A stretch of DNA of 64,000 bases from CAZDET01 sp964504335. GTDB lineage: Bacteria > Bacteroidota > Bacteroidia > Chitinophagales > Saprospiraceae. Position numbers and translations under genes: made by a program. The DNA lies in contig CAZDET010000006.1 of assembly GCA_964504335.1 (NCBI GenBank), forward strand, positions 1 through 64,000, read 5' to 3'. The notes under the pieces are model-generated. The model was not told the origin of the DNA, did no database searches, and was given only the letters and a program-made list of their open reading frames with translations. This document shows positions 26,601 through 35,673 of the stretch, one piece after another. Within the stretch, counting starts at the first letter, position 1. Each line of letters starts with the position of its first letter.

Positions 26601-27596
26601 ATCAATTAAAGCGGAGTCCGCAGCAGGACGTACAATGTAGAAGACGGCCGAACGCTGGCGCAACTGAATGCGATGGGCGAAGGTAGGTCGCTGGCGCAAC
26701 TCTAACGGAACGGTATTTTTTCCTTCGCCAAGCGAGGCGGATTGTAAGTCGGCTACCAGTTCGAAGCTATCGGCTTGGACAAGGTCGAAATCACTCAGGC
26801 CTACGACCACCGATGCCTGCACCTTATTTGGAAAAATGTGAATGCTGTCGGCCGGTGGGTTGCGCACCTCCACAGAAAGCCAGACATCTTTCTGAGTAAA
26901 TTCCTCGACCTCCACACTTACTGTAGTGGCCGCCGGGATGAGCGCCATCCCTTCCATTGGTTCCTGAAGGTTTACTACTACTTTCCGATTGCGATCCAAT
27001 TCTTGTATGGCGAGCGAATCCGTGGGCCAGAACGTAAGTTCAGCCAACATACTTTCCGGGCCTGTAACCACCACGCTGTCGGGTGCTAGCTGAGGCGCCG
27101 TGCGGAGTTGAAAGTTGCGGGCATACGTGATGGAATCGATCAGTCGAATCGGTAATTTGCGCTTGGCACGCTGTTCGAGGTCAAATTGCATGCCCTCATA
27201 GTTGAGCTCCACCACCTCAATATCGCCGCTGGACAGATTGCGCTTGACGCTATTGCGCAGTTGGGAAGCCGATAAGCTGAAGTACTCCATCTCCCGCAAA
27301 TCGTACTCGATCTGTAGCTCGCGCCCCGACACGAACTCGAACAGCAAATTCCAGCCGGTGGCCTGTAGCCGCATGGAGATCGTTTCGGGAGGGCTGGAAG
27401 TCATAGCTTTGTCCGGTGCCAGCAAGTACTCCATCCGGACAATTTTGGTTGCCTGATAGGGTTGGGACAACTTGACGACAATCCAAAAGAAAAAAGCAAT
27501 GGTCACACACAGCAACAGCACATTGCGGTCGCTGGTGGAAATGTGCTTAAACGGACTTCTAATCCTGAGTTTCCTTGGCCTTAGTAAAGAGCGCAT
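26589..27596 (-). CDS. YbbR-like domain membrane protein
   Basis: The 335-residue protein has one N-terminal membrane segment (NVLLLCVTIAFFFWIVVKL) and then repeated beta-rich YbbR-type domains ('LPIRLIDSITYARNFQLRTAPQLAPDSVVVTGPESML'). In Firmicutes the YbbR protein CdaR controls a cyclic-di-AMP synthase; in Bacteroidota this gene usually follows yajC, as here, and its role is less clear. The start lies 38 bases inside the end of yajC; no later methionine is suitable. It ends 8 bases after the convergent repeat tract. Confidence 0.82.
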   Translation of the reverse strand: MRSLLRPRKLRIRSPFKHISTSDRNVLLLCVTIAFFFWIVVKLSQPYQATKIVRMEYLLAPDKAMTSSPPETISMRLQATGWNLLFEFVSGRELQIEYDLREMEYFSLSASQLRNSVKRNLSSGDIEVVELNYEGMQFDLEQRAKRKLPIRLIDSITYARNFQLRTAPQLAPDSVVVTGPESMLAELTFWPTDSLAIQELDRNRKVVVNLQEPMEGMALIPAATTVSVEVEEFTQKDVWLSVEVRNPPADSIHIFPNKVQASVVVGLSDFDLVQADSFELVADLQSASLGEGKNTVPLELRQRPTFAHRIQLRQRSAVFYIVRPAADSALIDNSE

Positions 27597-27891
27597 CGGT
27601 CAATTCCTTGGAGATGGACGTTTTTGTAACCCGAATGAATGTTTTATTTCCTACATCCACGGTAACAATATCGTCTTCGATCTTATTGATTCGTCCGATG
27701 ATTCCACTGGCCAGTACGATCTCATCGCCCTTTTCGATGCTGGAAAGAAAGTTGCGCTGCTCTTTTTGGCGCTTTGCCTGAGGGCGAATAAGGAAAAAGT
27801 AAAAAATGAGCAGCATCAATCCGAGGAAGATAAACTGGAACGAACCGGAGTTGCCGCCGGCCTGGAGAAGAAGCTCTGAGAAGTGGTTCAT
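27559..27891 (-). CDS. yajC: Preprotein translocase accessory subunit YajC
   Basis: A 110-residue protein with one membrane segment (FIFLGLMLLIFYFFLIRP) followed by the conserved 'RPQAKRQKEQRNFLSSIEKGDEIVLASGIIGRI' block. YajC associates with SecDF in the inner membrane and aids protein export. It is the middle gene of DUF1573 - yajC - YbbR, a gene order seen widely in Bacteroidota, and overlaps YbbR by 38 bases. Confidence 0.95.
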   Translation of the reverse strand: MNHFSELLLQAGGNSGSFQFIFLGLMLLIFYFFLIRPQAKRQKEQRNFLSSIEKGDEIVLASGIIGRINKIEDDIVTVDVGNKTFIRVTKTSISKELTDALFTKAKETQD

Positions 27892-27908
27892 GATTGTGTA
27901 TAAGTCAA

Positions 27909-28412
27909 TTATTGAACAGAGCCGGGAGGTTGGACCATTCCCGTCAGGTAGATATCTGTAATTGCCGGATAGGTGTTTGCCGTGATGGAAACGGGTTTAT
28001 TCTGGCGTCCCGACTTGTTTTCCGAATCAAATCGCACGGTTAAGCGTCCCGTCTGCCCGGGCTCAATCGGCTGGCGGGGCCAATCCGGCACCGTACAACC
28101 ACAGGTGGAACGGGCATCCGTTATCAGCAACGGTACGGTACCCGTATTGCGAAAAGTATATTCATGGCTGATCACTTCGCCTTGCTCGATCACGCCGAAA
28201 TCGTAAGTGGTCTGCGTAAACGCAAGCTTTGCCACATTCACCGTGTCAATCGTCCCATCGGCACGAACGGGATTGCGTACAATGGCCGAATTTCCGGAGG
28301 CTTCAGCGGCAGAAATTCCTTCGAACGCCTGCTTGCCCGAACTGGGGTCGCTCCCACAGGTAGTAAGCAGAAACAGGACAAATACCCAAAGCGTAGGTCT
28401 AACAATTGTCAT
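27909..28412 (-). CDS. DUF1573 lipoprotein
   Basis: A 167-residue lipoprotein (signal 'LWVFVLFLLTTCGSD', lipid cysteine at about residue 19). After a low-complexity stretch comes one DUF1573 immunoglobulin-like domain: 'YDFGVIEQGEVISHEYTFRNTGTVPLLITDARSTCGCTVPDWP', then 'EPGQTGRLTVRFDSENKSGRQNKPVSI'. DUF1573 proteins are abundant in Bacteroidota envelopes and of unknown function. Seventeen bases separate it from yajC. Confidence 0.9.
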   Translation of the reverse strand: MTIVRPTLWVFVLFLLTTCGSDPSSGKQAFEGISAAEASGNSAIVRNPVRADGTIDTVNVAKLAFTQTTYDFGVIEQGEVISHEYTFRNTGTVPLLITDARSTCGCTVPDWPRQPIEPGQTGRLTVRFDSENKSGRQNKPVSITANTYPAITDIYLTGMVQPPGSVQ

Positions 28413-28563
28413 CGGCTAACTTGACAGTGCAAATTTGTAGGCTGCAACATACAAAAATCAGCAACAGCCCAATAAATGGTTATAACTTGTTCCATTTACA
28501 TTAACGAAACAATTGTGGAAGACCAGAGTTTTGTGGGTCGGTTGAGCAAGTAAGTAACTAAGA

Positions 28564-29112
28564 ATGAATTCTATCTGGCATCCGGATCACCTGCGCATTT
28601 TTCTGATCGGTTTTATGGGCAGTGGCAAGTCTTATCTTTCCCGGCGCCTGGCCGCTCGCATCGGGTTTCCTTACCTGGACCTCGACGAGGAGATTGAATT
28701 ACAAACCCGTCAAACCATTTCCGAGTTTTTCGAAGGGAAAGGGGAGGCAGCCTTCCGCGAAAAGGAACGCGAGGTGCTAATCCAAACCGCCCGGTTTCCC
28801 CGACTGGTGGTTGCCTGCGGAGGTGGCACCCCCTGCCATCACCAGAATATGGAGTGGATGAATGCCCACGGCATTACTATTTTCGTCGATGTATCGGCCG
28901 AAGTGCTGTATCACCGCTTACTTCCCGAACGCCAACATCGCCCGCTTATCCGACACACCGACGAAAACAACCTGGAAAACTTCATCGAAGCAATGCTCGC
29001 CGAGCGACGCCCCTGCTACGAGGAAGCGCATCTGATTATTAAAGCCTCTACCCCACACCTCGCGCTCGACGAAGAAATTGCCAATAGGCTCCTCGACGTC
29101 ATCGGGCACTGA
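28564..29112 (+). CDS. aroK: Shikimate kinase
   Basis: The 182-residue kinase has Walker A GFMGSGKS at residues 16-23, 'YLDLDEEIE' for shikimate binding, 'FREKEREVL' with the shikimate arginine, and 'VVACGGGTPCH'. It phosphorylates shikimate in the aromatic amino-acid pathway. Length is normal. It is monocistronic and ends 11 bases from the convergent folE stop; no terminator is seen in that space. Confidence 0.94.
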   Translation: MNSIWHPDHLRIFLIGFMGSGKSYLSRRLAARIGFPYLDLDEEIELQTRQTISEFFEGKGEAAFREKEREVLIQTARFPRLVVACGGGTPCHHQNMEWMNAHGITIFVDVSAEVLYHRLLPERQHRPLIRHTDENNLENFIEAMLAERRPCYEEAHLIIKASTPHLALDEEIANRLLDVIGH

Positions 29113-29123
29113 TGGTCTCTACC

Positions 29124-29825
29124 TTAGGATATCGCTCGTAGAAATTCAGAGCGCAGATTCTCATTGAGAAACCGTCCGGAAAATTCGGAGGTATGCGTGC
29201 TGGACGCTTCGTGCTTGATGCCTCTGGACTGTACGCACATGTGCTTGGCATCGATGTAAACGGCCACATCATCCGTCTGAAGGATCGACTTCAGCTCCTC
29301 GGCAATCTGAATGGTGAGTCGTTCCTGCACCTGTGGGCGGCGGGCGTAGTAATCTACAATGCGGTTGAGCTTGGATAGCCCGATAACGTGTCGATTCGGT
29401 AAATAAGCGACGTGAGCGACGCCGTATATCGGCAGAAAGTGGTGCTCACAGAAGGAATGGACCTTAATATCCCGCTCCAGCAGCATCTGCCGGTACTGAT
29501 ACTTATTTTCGAAAAGGGATACATTCGGCTTGTTGGCAGGATCGAGGCCTGTGAAAATCTCCTTGACGAACATTTTGGCTACTCGCCTTGGGGTATCCGC
29601 CAGGGAATCATCCTCCAGATCGAGGCCCATCACGTCCATGATAGCCCGAAAATGCTCCTCGATCTGGTCCATCTTCTCCTCAGCCGACAGTTCGAAGGCG
29701 TCAGAGCGTAGCGGTGTACTGGAATTTGGGTGAAATACCTGATCGGATTCACTGAAGGCAGCGTGCCCGTTAGATGAATGGAAACGGCCGTTACCGTTTA
29801 GTAGTTGGCCTTGCTTGTCGATCAT
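29124..29825 (-). CDS. folE: GTP cyclohydrolase I
   Basis: The 233-residue enzyme converts GTP to dihydroneopterin triphosphate, the first step towards folate and pterins. Zinc ligands are in 'SFCEHHFLPIYG' and 'HMCVQSRGIKH'; 'HVIGLSKLNRIVDYYARRPQVQERLT' is the central family block. An N-terminal extension of about 50 polar residues precedes the catalytic domain and is not conserved in the family. The gene stands alone. Confidence 0.95.
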   Translation of the reverse strand: MIDKQGQLLNGNGRFHSSNGHAAFSESDQVFHPNSSTPLRSDAFELSAEEKMDQIEEHFRAIMDVMGLDLEDDSLADTPRRVAKMFVKEIFTGLDPANKPNVSLFENKYQYRQMLLERDIKVHSFCEHHFLPIYGVAHVAYLPNRHVIGLSKLNRIVDYYARRPQVQERLTIQIAEELKSILQTDDVAVYIDAKHMCVQSRGIKHEASSTHTSEFSGRFLNENLRSEFLRAIS

Positions 29826-30591
29826 ATAAAGGAATAATTTTCCCTATGTCACACTATCCTGTCAGCTATTCGGCACTGCCGAATAGGCCGCGATCACTTC
29901 CGATAATTAATCGAGGAAAAGCCTGCCAATCAGGATGGTAAGTATTCATTTATCGCAACCAGAACCACAACACCCGAAATGGTAACTTGTTCGAGTGCGG
30001 TCGTTTTCGAGCTAGTGAAAATGGTATACAAATCCACTTGTTCTCTTAAAAAATCCGGAAGCATAAAATCAGACGGACTCGAAAAAACAGCCCGTTTTTC
30101 CGGCCGCTAAGCCGCCTGTTTTTCAGGAGGGTAAGAGGGGAGCGGGCATATAAAATTAAAATAATTTTTATTCATAAAACACTATAAACGATAAATTTAA
30201 CCAAAAAAATGATACCGTCACCGAATGACTTGAATGTTAAAATAGCTCTTCAAAAATTTGTGGATTCGCCCGATTATACCTACTTTTACACTTGCCGATC
30301 AGGTCAGGCAACAGATTGAATACTATCACATTTCGGTGAATTTTTTTCACCTTCTCGCGTTATTTAACCGGTCTGAATTATCGCTTTCCGCAAAAATATA
30401 CTGGAGGAGCGCTGGTCATCTTCGCCCCTCTACAGAAGAATTTTTTGGTATCAGTAAGTTAGTGGAGTCTTCTTCATACAGAGGGAGGCTCCTTTTTATT
30501 TGTATAATTCCCTGGGGCTTCGCTTATATTTGCCGCCTATCCAACCCCGGTGGGTTTGGCGTGTTGCATTCAATAAAATCAAAATACCGAG
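29826..30591. other. Long AT-rich intergenic region before lpd
   Basis: I see no gene in these 766 bases. Notable structures are a perfect hairpin at 29866-29886 (9-bp arms CTATTCGGC/GCCGAATAG, loop ACT) and a GGTGAA/TTCACC hairpin with a T-rich loop near 30334-30352. There is also a GGAG/CTCC stem at 30464-30492 followed by five T (weak, terminator-like). A frame at 30258-30785 overlaps lpd out of phase and is not credible. The region could hold a small RNA plus the lpd promoter. Confidence 0.45.
30499..30532 (+). promoter_or_regulatory. Candidate lpd promoter
   Basis: TTTG at 30499-30502 and TATATTTG at 30525-30532 match the Bacteroidota -33 and -7 elements. The -7 is an exact TAnnTTTG match. 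The spacer is 22 bases, slightly longer than the usual 19-20. The lpd start is 60 bases downstream. Confidence 0.5.
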
Positions 30592-31989
30592 ATGAACTAC
30601 GATCTCATCGTAATAGGAAGTGGCCCGGGCGGTTATGTCGCGGCGATTCGTGCTGCCCAACTGGGTATGAAAGTGGCCGTTGTCGAACGCGAGTCATTAG
30701 GAGGTATCTGTCTCAACTGGGGCTGCATTCCTACCAAGGCCCTCATCAAAAGCGCGCAGGTATTCGAGTATATCAAACATGCTAAGGATTACGGCATCGA
30801 GGTGGCCGACGCCAAGGTCGATTTTCAGCACATGGTCGATCGCAGCCGGAAAGTAGCGGACGGCATGAGTAAGGGCATCAATTTCCTTTTTCGCAAAAAC
30901 AAGATTGAAGTCCTCGCCGGCCACGGCCGGCTCGCGGGTGGTCGTAAGGTAGAAGTCACCGCCGAGGATGGAAGCAAACAGACTTACGAGGCAAAGCATG
31001 TGATCGTCGCGACGGGGGGGCGTGCCAAAGAATTACCCAATCTACCCATCGACGGTAAACGGATTATCGAATACCGCAAAGCCATGACCCTGGATGAGCA
31101 ACCGAAAACAATGGTTGTGGTCGGAGCCGGTGCCATCGGAACGGAATTCGCCTACATCTACGGATCGATCGGCACCGAGGTAACCGTTGTCGAATTTCTG
31201 GAGCAGGGCCTCGTACCCCGCGAAGATCCGGATGTATCCAAAGAATTGAGCAAAATCTACAAGAAGCGGGGGATCAAGGTGCTGGCCAACACCTCCGTAG
31301 AACGCGTGGAAGTGACTGACAATGGATGCAAGGTATTCGTAAAGGATCGCAAAAAAGGTACCGAAGACACCATTGAGTGCGATGTCGTGCTTTCTGCTGC
31401 CGGCGTTACTCCCAATACCGAAGACGTTGGTCTCGACACCGTAGGCATAGACACGGATCGGGGGCAGATTCCGGTAGATGATTTCTATCGTACCTCCGCT
31501 GAAGGTATATACGCCATCGGCGACATTACCCGTGGCCCGGCCCTCGCCCATGTAGCTAGCGCCGAGGGCATTATCTGCGTCGAGAAAATCGCGGGCATGC
31601 AAGTCGAACCACTCGATTACAATAACCTGCCCAGTTGTACCTACTGCGTACCGGAAGTCGCCTCCGTCGGCATGACGGAACAACAGGCCAAAGAAGCGGG
31701 TTACGAACTGCGCGTGGGCAAGTTTCCCTTCAGCGCCTCCGGGAAAGCTAGTGCCGCCGGCGCCAAGGAAGGCTTCGTCAAGGTCATTTTCGACGCTAAA
31801 TACGGCGAGTGGCTCGGCGCCCACATGGTCGGCTACAACGTCACCGAAATGATCGCCGAAGTCATAGCCGCCCGAAAACTGGAAACGACCGGCCACGAAA
31901 TCATCAAGTCCGTACACCCCCACCCTACCATGAGCGAAGCCGTCATGGAAGCCACCGCCGCGGCTTACGATGAGGTGATCCACCTTTAA
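30592..31989 (+). CDS. lpdA: Dihydrolipoamide dehydrogenase (E3)
   Basis: The 465-residue flavoprotein re-oxidises the lipoyl group of 2-oxo-acid dehydrogenase complexes with NAD+. It has the FAD loop 'VIGSGPGGYVAAIRAAQLG', the redox disulfide GGICLNWGCIPTK (C40 and C45), the NAD loop 'VVGAGAIGTEFAYIYGSIG', 'YAIGDI' and the C-terminal catalytic histidine in 'SVHPHPTMSEAVME'. Length is normal. It stands alone and probably serves the E2 encoded at 24291-25625. Confidence 0.96.
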   Translation: MNYDLIVIGSGPGGYVAAIRAAQLGMKVAVVERESLGGICLNWGCIPTKALIKSAQVFEYIKHAKDYGIEVADAKVDFQHMVDRSRKVADGMSKGINFLFRKNKIEVLAGHGRLAGGRKVEVTAEDGSKQTYEAKHVIVATGGRAKELPNLPIDGKRIIEYRKAMTLDEQPKTMVVVGAGAIGTEFAYIYGSIGTEVTVVEFLEQGLVPREDPDVSKELSKIYKKRGIKVLANTSVERVEVTDNGCKVFVKDRKKGTEDTIECDVVLSAAGVTPNTEDVGLDTVGIDTDRGQIPVDDFYRTSAEGIYAIGDITRGPALAHVASAEGIICVEKIAGMQVEPLDYNNLPSCTYCVPEVASVGMTEQQAKEAGYELRVGKFPFSASGKASAAGAKEGFVKVIFDAKYGEWLGAHMVGYNVTEMIAEVIAARKLETTGHEIIKSVHPHPTMSEAVMEATAAAYDEVIHL

Positions 31990-31990
31990 T

Positions 31991-32045
31991 GGCGAAGGGC
32001 GAGCGGTGAATGCAGCAAATATTCGCCATTCACCGTTCGCCATTC
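31991..32045. repeat. GCGAATG-family inverted repeat between convergent genes
   Basis: Two bases after the lpd stop lies a compound inverted repeat: GGCGAA (31991-31996) pairs with TTCGCC (32036-32041), and CGGTGAATG (32004-32012) with CATTCACCG (32027-32035). The words are variants of the GCGAATG unit at 26383-26600, and the position, between a plus gene and a minus gene, is the same. It may act as a two-way terminator. Confidence 0.7.
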
Positions 32046-32057
32046 ACTATCAATTGA

Positions 32058-33329
32058 TCAGAATCGTTCGAATATCCAAACCAATACGCGTTTTTCCTCG
32101 GTGATGATTTCCGCTTCCCCGATCATATCCTGCGTGGCTTCGAGGGTGCGGCCGGTAGTAGTGCGCAGACCTTCCGGGAAGCCGACCTCGATGGGGATGT
32201 TGTTTTCGGTGGGAATTTTGCCCTTGTAGATCACCTTCCCTTTAACTGCTCCGAATTCGGCGAAGGGATAGGACGCGAATTTGACAATCACCGGCTGGCC
32301 TACTTGTACTTTTCCCGAACCTTGTACTTCTAATTGGATGCGACCGACAATCCCCTTGGGATTGAGTGGTAAAATAATGGCCAGTTGTGTCTGGCTGAGC
32401 ACAAACTGCTGCGAACGCAGGTTGGCATCCATCAGCACGATGCCGTCGATGGGCGAGATAAGCAGGTTTTTCTTCTTCCAATCCTCGAGGATGCTGCGCA
32501 GTGATTCGTAGGCTTCGCGTAGGGAATTGGAAGCCCGAAAGCTATTGTCGCGGGTACCGGCCTGATAATTCGAAATTTCGCGACGCATGCGGCCGATCTC
32601 GTACTCGCTCTTATTCACCGCCGATTCCGATGCCTGTAGGGAGCGTTCGTATTGCAATTTTTCTTCTTCGAGAATGCGCACCCGATCGATGGAGCTGCGC
32701 CGGGCATTCAGAAGATTTTGTTCGCGAATGAGGCGCTGTTCGACCAGCTCGATCTGACGGCTCAGTTTTTCCTGTTGCTTGCGTTCGTCGAGGATGTTGT
32801 TTTGCTCGCGCTTAATGCGGCGGCGCAGTTCATCGTCATTGGTGCGCCCCGAGCGTCCCGACTGGGCCAGACGCAAATCCTGCTGCCGGTCGCGAAAGTT
32901 GTAAACCCCATCCTGGATGTTGCCGAGAATCAAATCGGCGGGAATGTTGAGTGCCAACAGTGCAGAATCGGTGGCAATATCGACGTCGTTGAGGAGCTGT
33001 TCGAGGGCAAGCACATCGCGGTACTGTGCCCCCGTGCGGAATACAATGATCGTCTGGCCGGCCTGAATCGTATCCTCATTTTGCACCAGGATATCGGCAA
33101 TGAACAGATCCCGCTCCGCCACCAACCGCCGGGGAGGGTCGATGGAAGTGACACGAATGTCGCTTTCTACACTATCGGGATACTTGATAGTGTAGCCGAC
33201 GAATACCAGGCAGACGAATGTAATTAGTCCGAGCAGGCTTCCCCAGCGCGTCAGCCAGGACGGAGGGGTACCCAAAATTTCCTGCACCTCTTCCGAGCGC
33301 AGATAATCCCGTTCGTCATTTGGTATCAT
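32058..33329 (-). CDS. HlyD-family periplasmic adaptor of a type I exporter
   Basis: The 423-residue protein has one membrane helix (GSLLGLITFVCLVFVGYTI), a biotinyl-lipoyl-like half, a long coiled coil of about 120 residues (DDELRRRIKREQNNILDERK onwards) and the closing half ('LLISPIDGIVLMDANLRSQQFV', 'PVIVKFASYPFAEFGAVKGKV'). It would link the inner-membrane C39 ABC transporter, whose gene ends 11 bases upstream, to an outer-membrane TolC-like channel that is not encoded here. Confidence 0.9.
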   Translation of the reverse strand: MIPNDERDYLRSEEVQEILGTPPSWLTRWGSLLGLITFVCLVFVGYTIKYPDSVESDIRVTSIDPPRRLVAERDLFIADILVQNEDTIQAGQTIIVFRTGAQYRDVLALEQLLNDVDIATDSALLALNIPADLILGNIQDGVYNFRDRQQDLRLAQSGRSGRTNDDELRRRIKREQNNILDERKQQEKLSRQIELVEQRLIREQNLLNARRSSIDRVRILEEEKLQYERSLQASESAVNKSEYEIGRMRREISNYQAGTRDNSFRASNSLREAYESLRSILEDWKKKNLLISPIDGIVLMDANLRSQQFVLSQTQLAIILPLNPKGIVGRIQLEVQGSGKVQVGQPVIVKFASYPFAEFGAVKGKVIYKGKIPTENNIPIEVGFPEGLRTTTGRTLEATQDMIGEAEIITEEKRVLVWIFERF

Positions 33330-33340
33330 AGCTCCTGCGT

Positions 33341-35530
33341 TTACGCGCCCAGTTCGGTCTGATTGCGCACCATCTGATAGTATGCTCCCTGGTTGTACAT
33401 CAATTCGCTGTGTACACCCTGCTCTACCACCTCCCCTTCCTCCACCACGATGACGTGATCGGCGTTCATGATCGTGCTCAGGCGGTGGGCGACGATGATG
33501 ACCGTTTTACCCCGGAAATACTCGAGGAGGTTTTCCATGACGAGCATCTCGTTGTAGGCGTCAAGTGCGGTAGTTGCCTCATCGAGAAAGATGTACGAAG
33601 GGTTTTTGTACACGGTTCGGGCAATCAGGATGCGTTGCTTTTGCCCCTGGCTAAGGCCAATCCCGTTCTGACCGATCGGCGTATTGTAGCCCATCGGCAA
33701 GCTTTCGATGAAGTTTTGAATATTAGCCATCTTTACGGCCCGCAGCAATCGACGCTTGTCGATGATTTCCTCGCCGAGGGCGATGTTCTTGGCAACGGTG
33801 TCGCTATAGATGTAGCCTTCCTGTAGGACGATACCGCAGCGAGCCCGCCACAACCGGCTGGCAATGCTGTTGAGGTTGACGTCTCCGACACGCACCGTAC
33901 CGTCGGTGGGCTGATAGAACCCGAGGAGCAGCTTGAGCAACGTGGTTTTCCCGCTACCGCTCGAACCGACAATGGCCGTCACCCTTCCTCTTGGAATGCG
34001 CACATTGACGTTGCGCAATACCGTAGGCGAGTGGGGCCCCTGGTAGCGGAAGCTCACGTGTTCCATGGTCAGGTCACCTAATTCGGGCAGAATGGTGATT
34101 TTCTTTTCGGATTCCTCTTCGTCGGCTTTGGTATGGATTTCGTTCATGCGCTCGAGGCTGATACGCGTTTCCTGGTAGGAGCGCATAAATTCGACGAAGC
34201 GACTGATGGGTCCGTTCAATTGACCGACAATATAGTGGATGGCCACCAGCATACCGAGGGTCATAGTGCCGTCGAGTACGGCCGTGGCGACAACCAAGGT
34301 GATGAATAAATTTTTGCTCTCACCAATAAGGTTGGCACCCGTGCGCTGTGCCTGATCGATGCTCAGGGTGCTCAGACTCGTCCGAAACAAACGCGCCTGC
34401 ACGCGCTCCCAGGCCCAGCGCTTTTGTTTTTCGGCGTTGTGCAGCTTGATCTCCTGCATCCCGTCGATAAGCTCGATGAGGCGGCTCTGGTTTTCCGAAC
34501 TCTGGTCGAAGCGTTTGTAGTCGAGTTCGCGCTTGCGTCGCTGAAAAAACAGGACCCAAAGTAAGTTGAGCAGCGTTCCGCCCAGGAAAATGAGTAAGAC
34601 GATCGGATTCCAGAAGTAGAGCACCAGCGAAAAGGCCGTGAAGTTGATCAGACTGAAAATGCTGCTGAGGGAAGTGGTCGTAAAGAAACGTTGAACGCGT
34701 TCGTGGTCAGAAATCCGCTGGAGCAAATCACCCGTCATGCGAGTATCGAAAAATCCCAGCGGCAGACGCGTTAACTTGATGAGAAAGTCGGAGATCAAAC
34801 TGATATTCACCCGCACCCCTACGTGGAGCAAAATCCACCGGCGCAGTGCTTCCATGCCTACCTGAGTGACGAACAGCACAAACTGCGCCATCACCACGAG
34901 AAAGACGAAGTTGTAATCGACATTCTGGACACCGATATCGACCAGGCTCTTAATCAGAAAGGGAATAACGATCTGGATGGCACTTCCCAGCCCAAAACCG
35001 AGCAGCAATTGCAGGAGCAATTGCCGGTACTTGACGAAATACTGGAATACGTAGCGCAACGACGACTTGTCGACGCCTTCCCGGTCGCGGTCGTAAAACT
35101 CCGGAGTAGTCTCCAGCACTAGGGCCACACCGGTGGCCTGGTCGTCCTGCTTTTCGTCCGACCAACGCCGCAAGAATTCCTCCCGGCGCAGCCGAAACTT
35201 GCCGGCTGCCGGATCGGCTATCCACACGAACCGGTCGTTGATGTGGTACAACACCACGAAGTGATCCTCCCGCCAGGGCAAAATGCAGGGGAGCGGGATT
35301 TCGTGTCGAAGTTGGTCGTATTTGGTTCGCAGGGCCAGCGTCTGGAGGCCGAGCAATTCGGCGGCATCGCTGATGCCGAGCAGCGTTACTCCCTGCTTGC
35401 CGAGGTAGGTTAGCTCGCGGAGGTATTCCAACGAATAATAACGGCCATAGGAACGGGCCACCATGCGCAAACAGGTTGCCCCGCAATCCATCTCTTCGAG
35501 CTGATGGTAAAATGGAAAATTCCTGGCCAT
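33341..35530 (-). CDS. C39-peptidase ABC exporter (bacteriocin/RiPP type)
   Basis: The 729-residue protein combines three units. Residues 1-130 are a C39 cysteine peptidase with catalytic C16 (MDCGATC), H90 (DHFVVLY) and D106 (ADPAAG), which would cut a double-glycine leader. Residues about 165-460 contain the membrane domain. The C-terminal ATPase has Walker A VGSSGSGKTT, Walker B YIFLDEATTALD and a signature reading LSQGQ, where LSGGQ is usual. Such proteins mature and export bacteriocins or other peptides. With HlyD they form an export unit, but no precursor peptide or modification enzyme is seen nearby. Confidence 0.93.
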   Translation of the reverse strand: MARNFPFYHQLEEMDCGATCLRMVARSYGRYYSLEYLRELTYLGKQGVTLLGISDAAELLGLQTLALRTKYDQLRHEIPLPCILPWREDHFVVLYHINDRFVWIADPAAGKFRLRREEFLRRWSDEKQDDQATGVALVLETTPEFYDRDREGVDKSSLRYVFQYFVKYRQLLLQLLLGFGLGSAIQIVIPFLIKSLVDIGVQNVDYNFVFLVVMAQFVLFVTQVGMEALRRWILLHVGVRVNISLISDFLIKLTRLPLGFFDTRMTGDLLQRISDHERVQRFFTTTSLSSIFSLINFTAFSLVLYFWNPIVLLIFLGGTLLNLLWVLFFQRRKRELDYKRFDQSSENQSRLIELIDGMQEIKLHNAEKQKRWAWERVQARLFRTSLSTLSIDQAQRTGANLIGESKNLFITLVVATAVLDGTMTLGMLVAIHYIVGQLNGPISRFVEFMRSYQETRISLERMNEIHTKADEEESEKKITILPELGDLTMEHVSFRYQGPHSPTVLRNVNVRIPRGRVTAIVGSSGSGKTTLLKLLLGFYQPTDGTVRVGDVNLNSIASRLWRARCGIVLQEGYIYSDTVAKNIALGEEIIDKRRLLRAVKMANIQNFIESLPMGYNTPIGQNGIGLSQGQKQRILIARTVYKNPSYIFLDEATTALDAYNEMLVMENLLEYFRGKTVIIVAHRLSTIMNADHVIVVEEGEVVEQGVHSELMYNQGAYYQMVRNQTELGA

Positions 35531-35673
35531 TTTCTCCTACTGTACAGCGCTTGGGGGCGAAATGAGCCCCGTTAAGTGCCCAATTAATAGGTAAATATAA
35601 GCAAAATCGTTACTTGAACGGTGAGCGCGCTGAAAGCGTATCCCAAAACGCCGTGGATCATTGCAAAATTGGC

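Noticed and set aside
30258..30785. A 175-codon plus-strand frame upstream of and overlapping lpd
   Set aside because: Its last third is lpd read in another phase, the rest covers the AT-rich promoter spacer, and no domain or signal is visible.
31042..32043. A long minus-strand frame opposite lpd
   Set aside because: It is the complement of the strongly supported lpd gene and begins inside the repeat tract; a composition shadow.
35531..35673. Search for a double-glycine leader peptide next to the C39 exporter
   Set aside because: The 143-base spacer holds only a small GGGGC/GCCCC hairpin; no short frame with a leader-like sequence was found there or after the HlyD gene.
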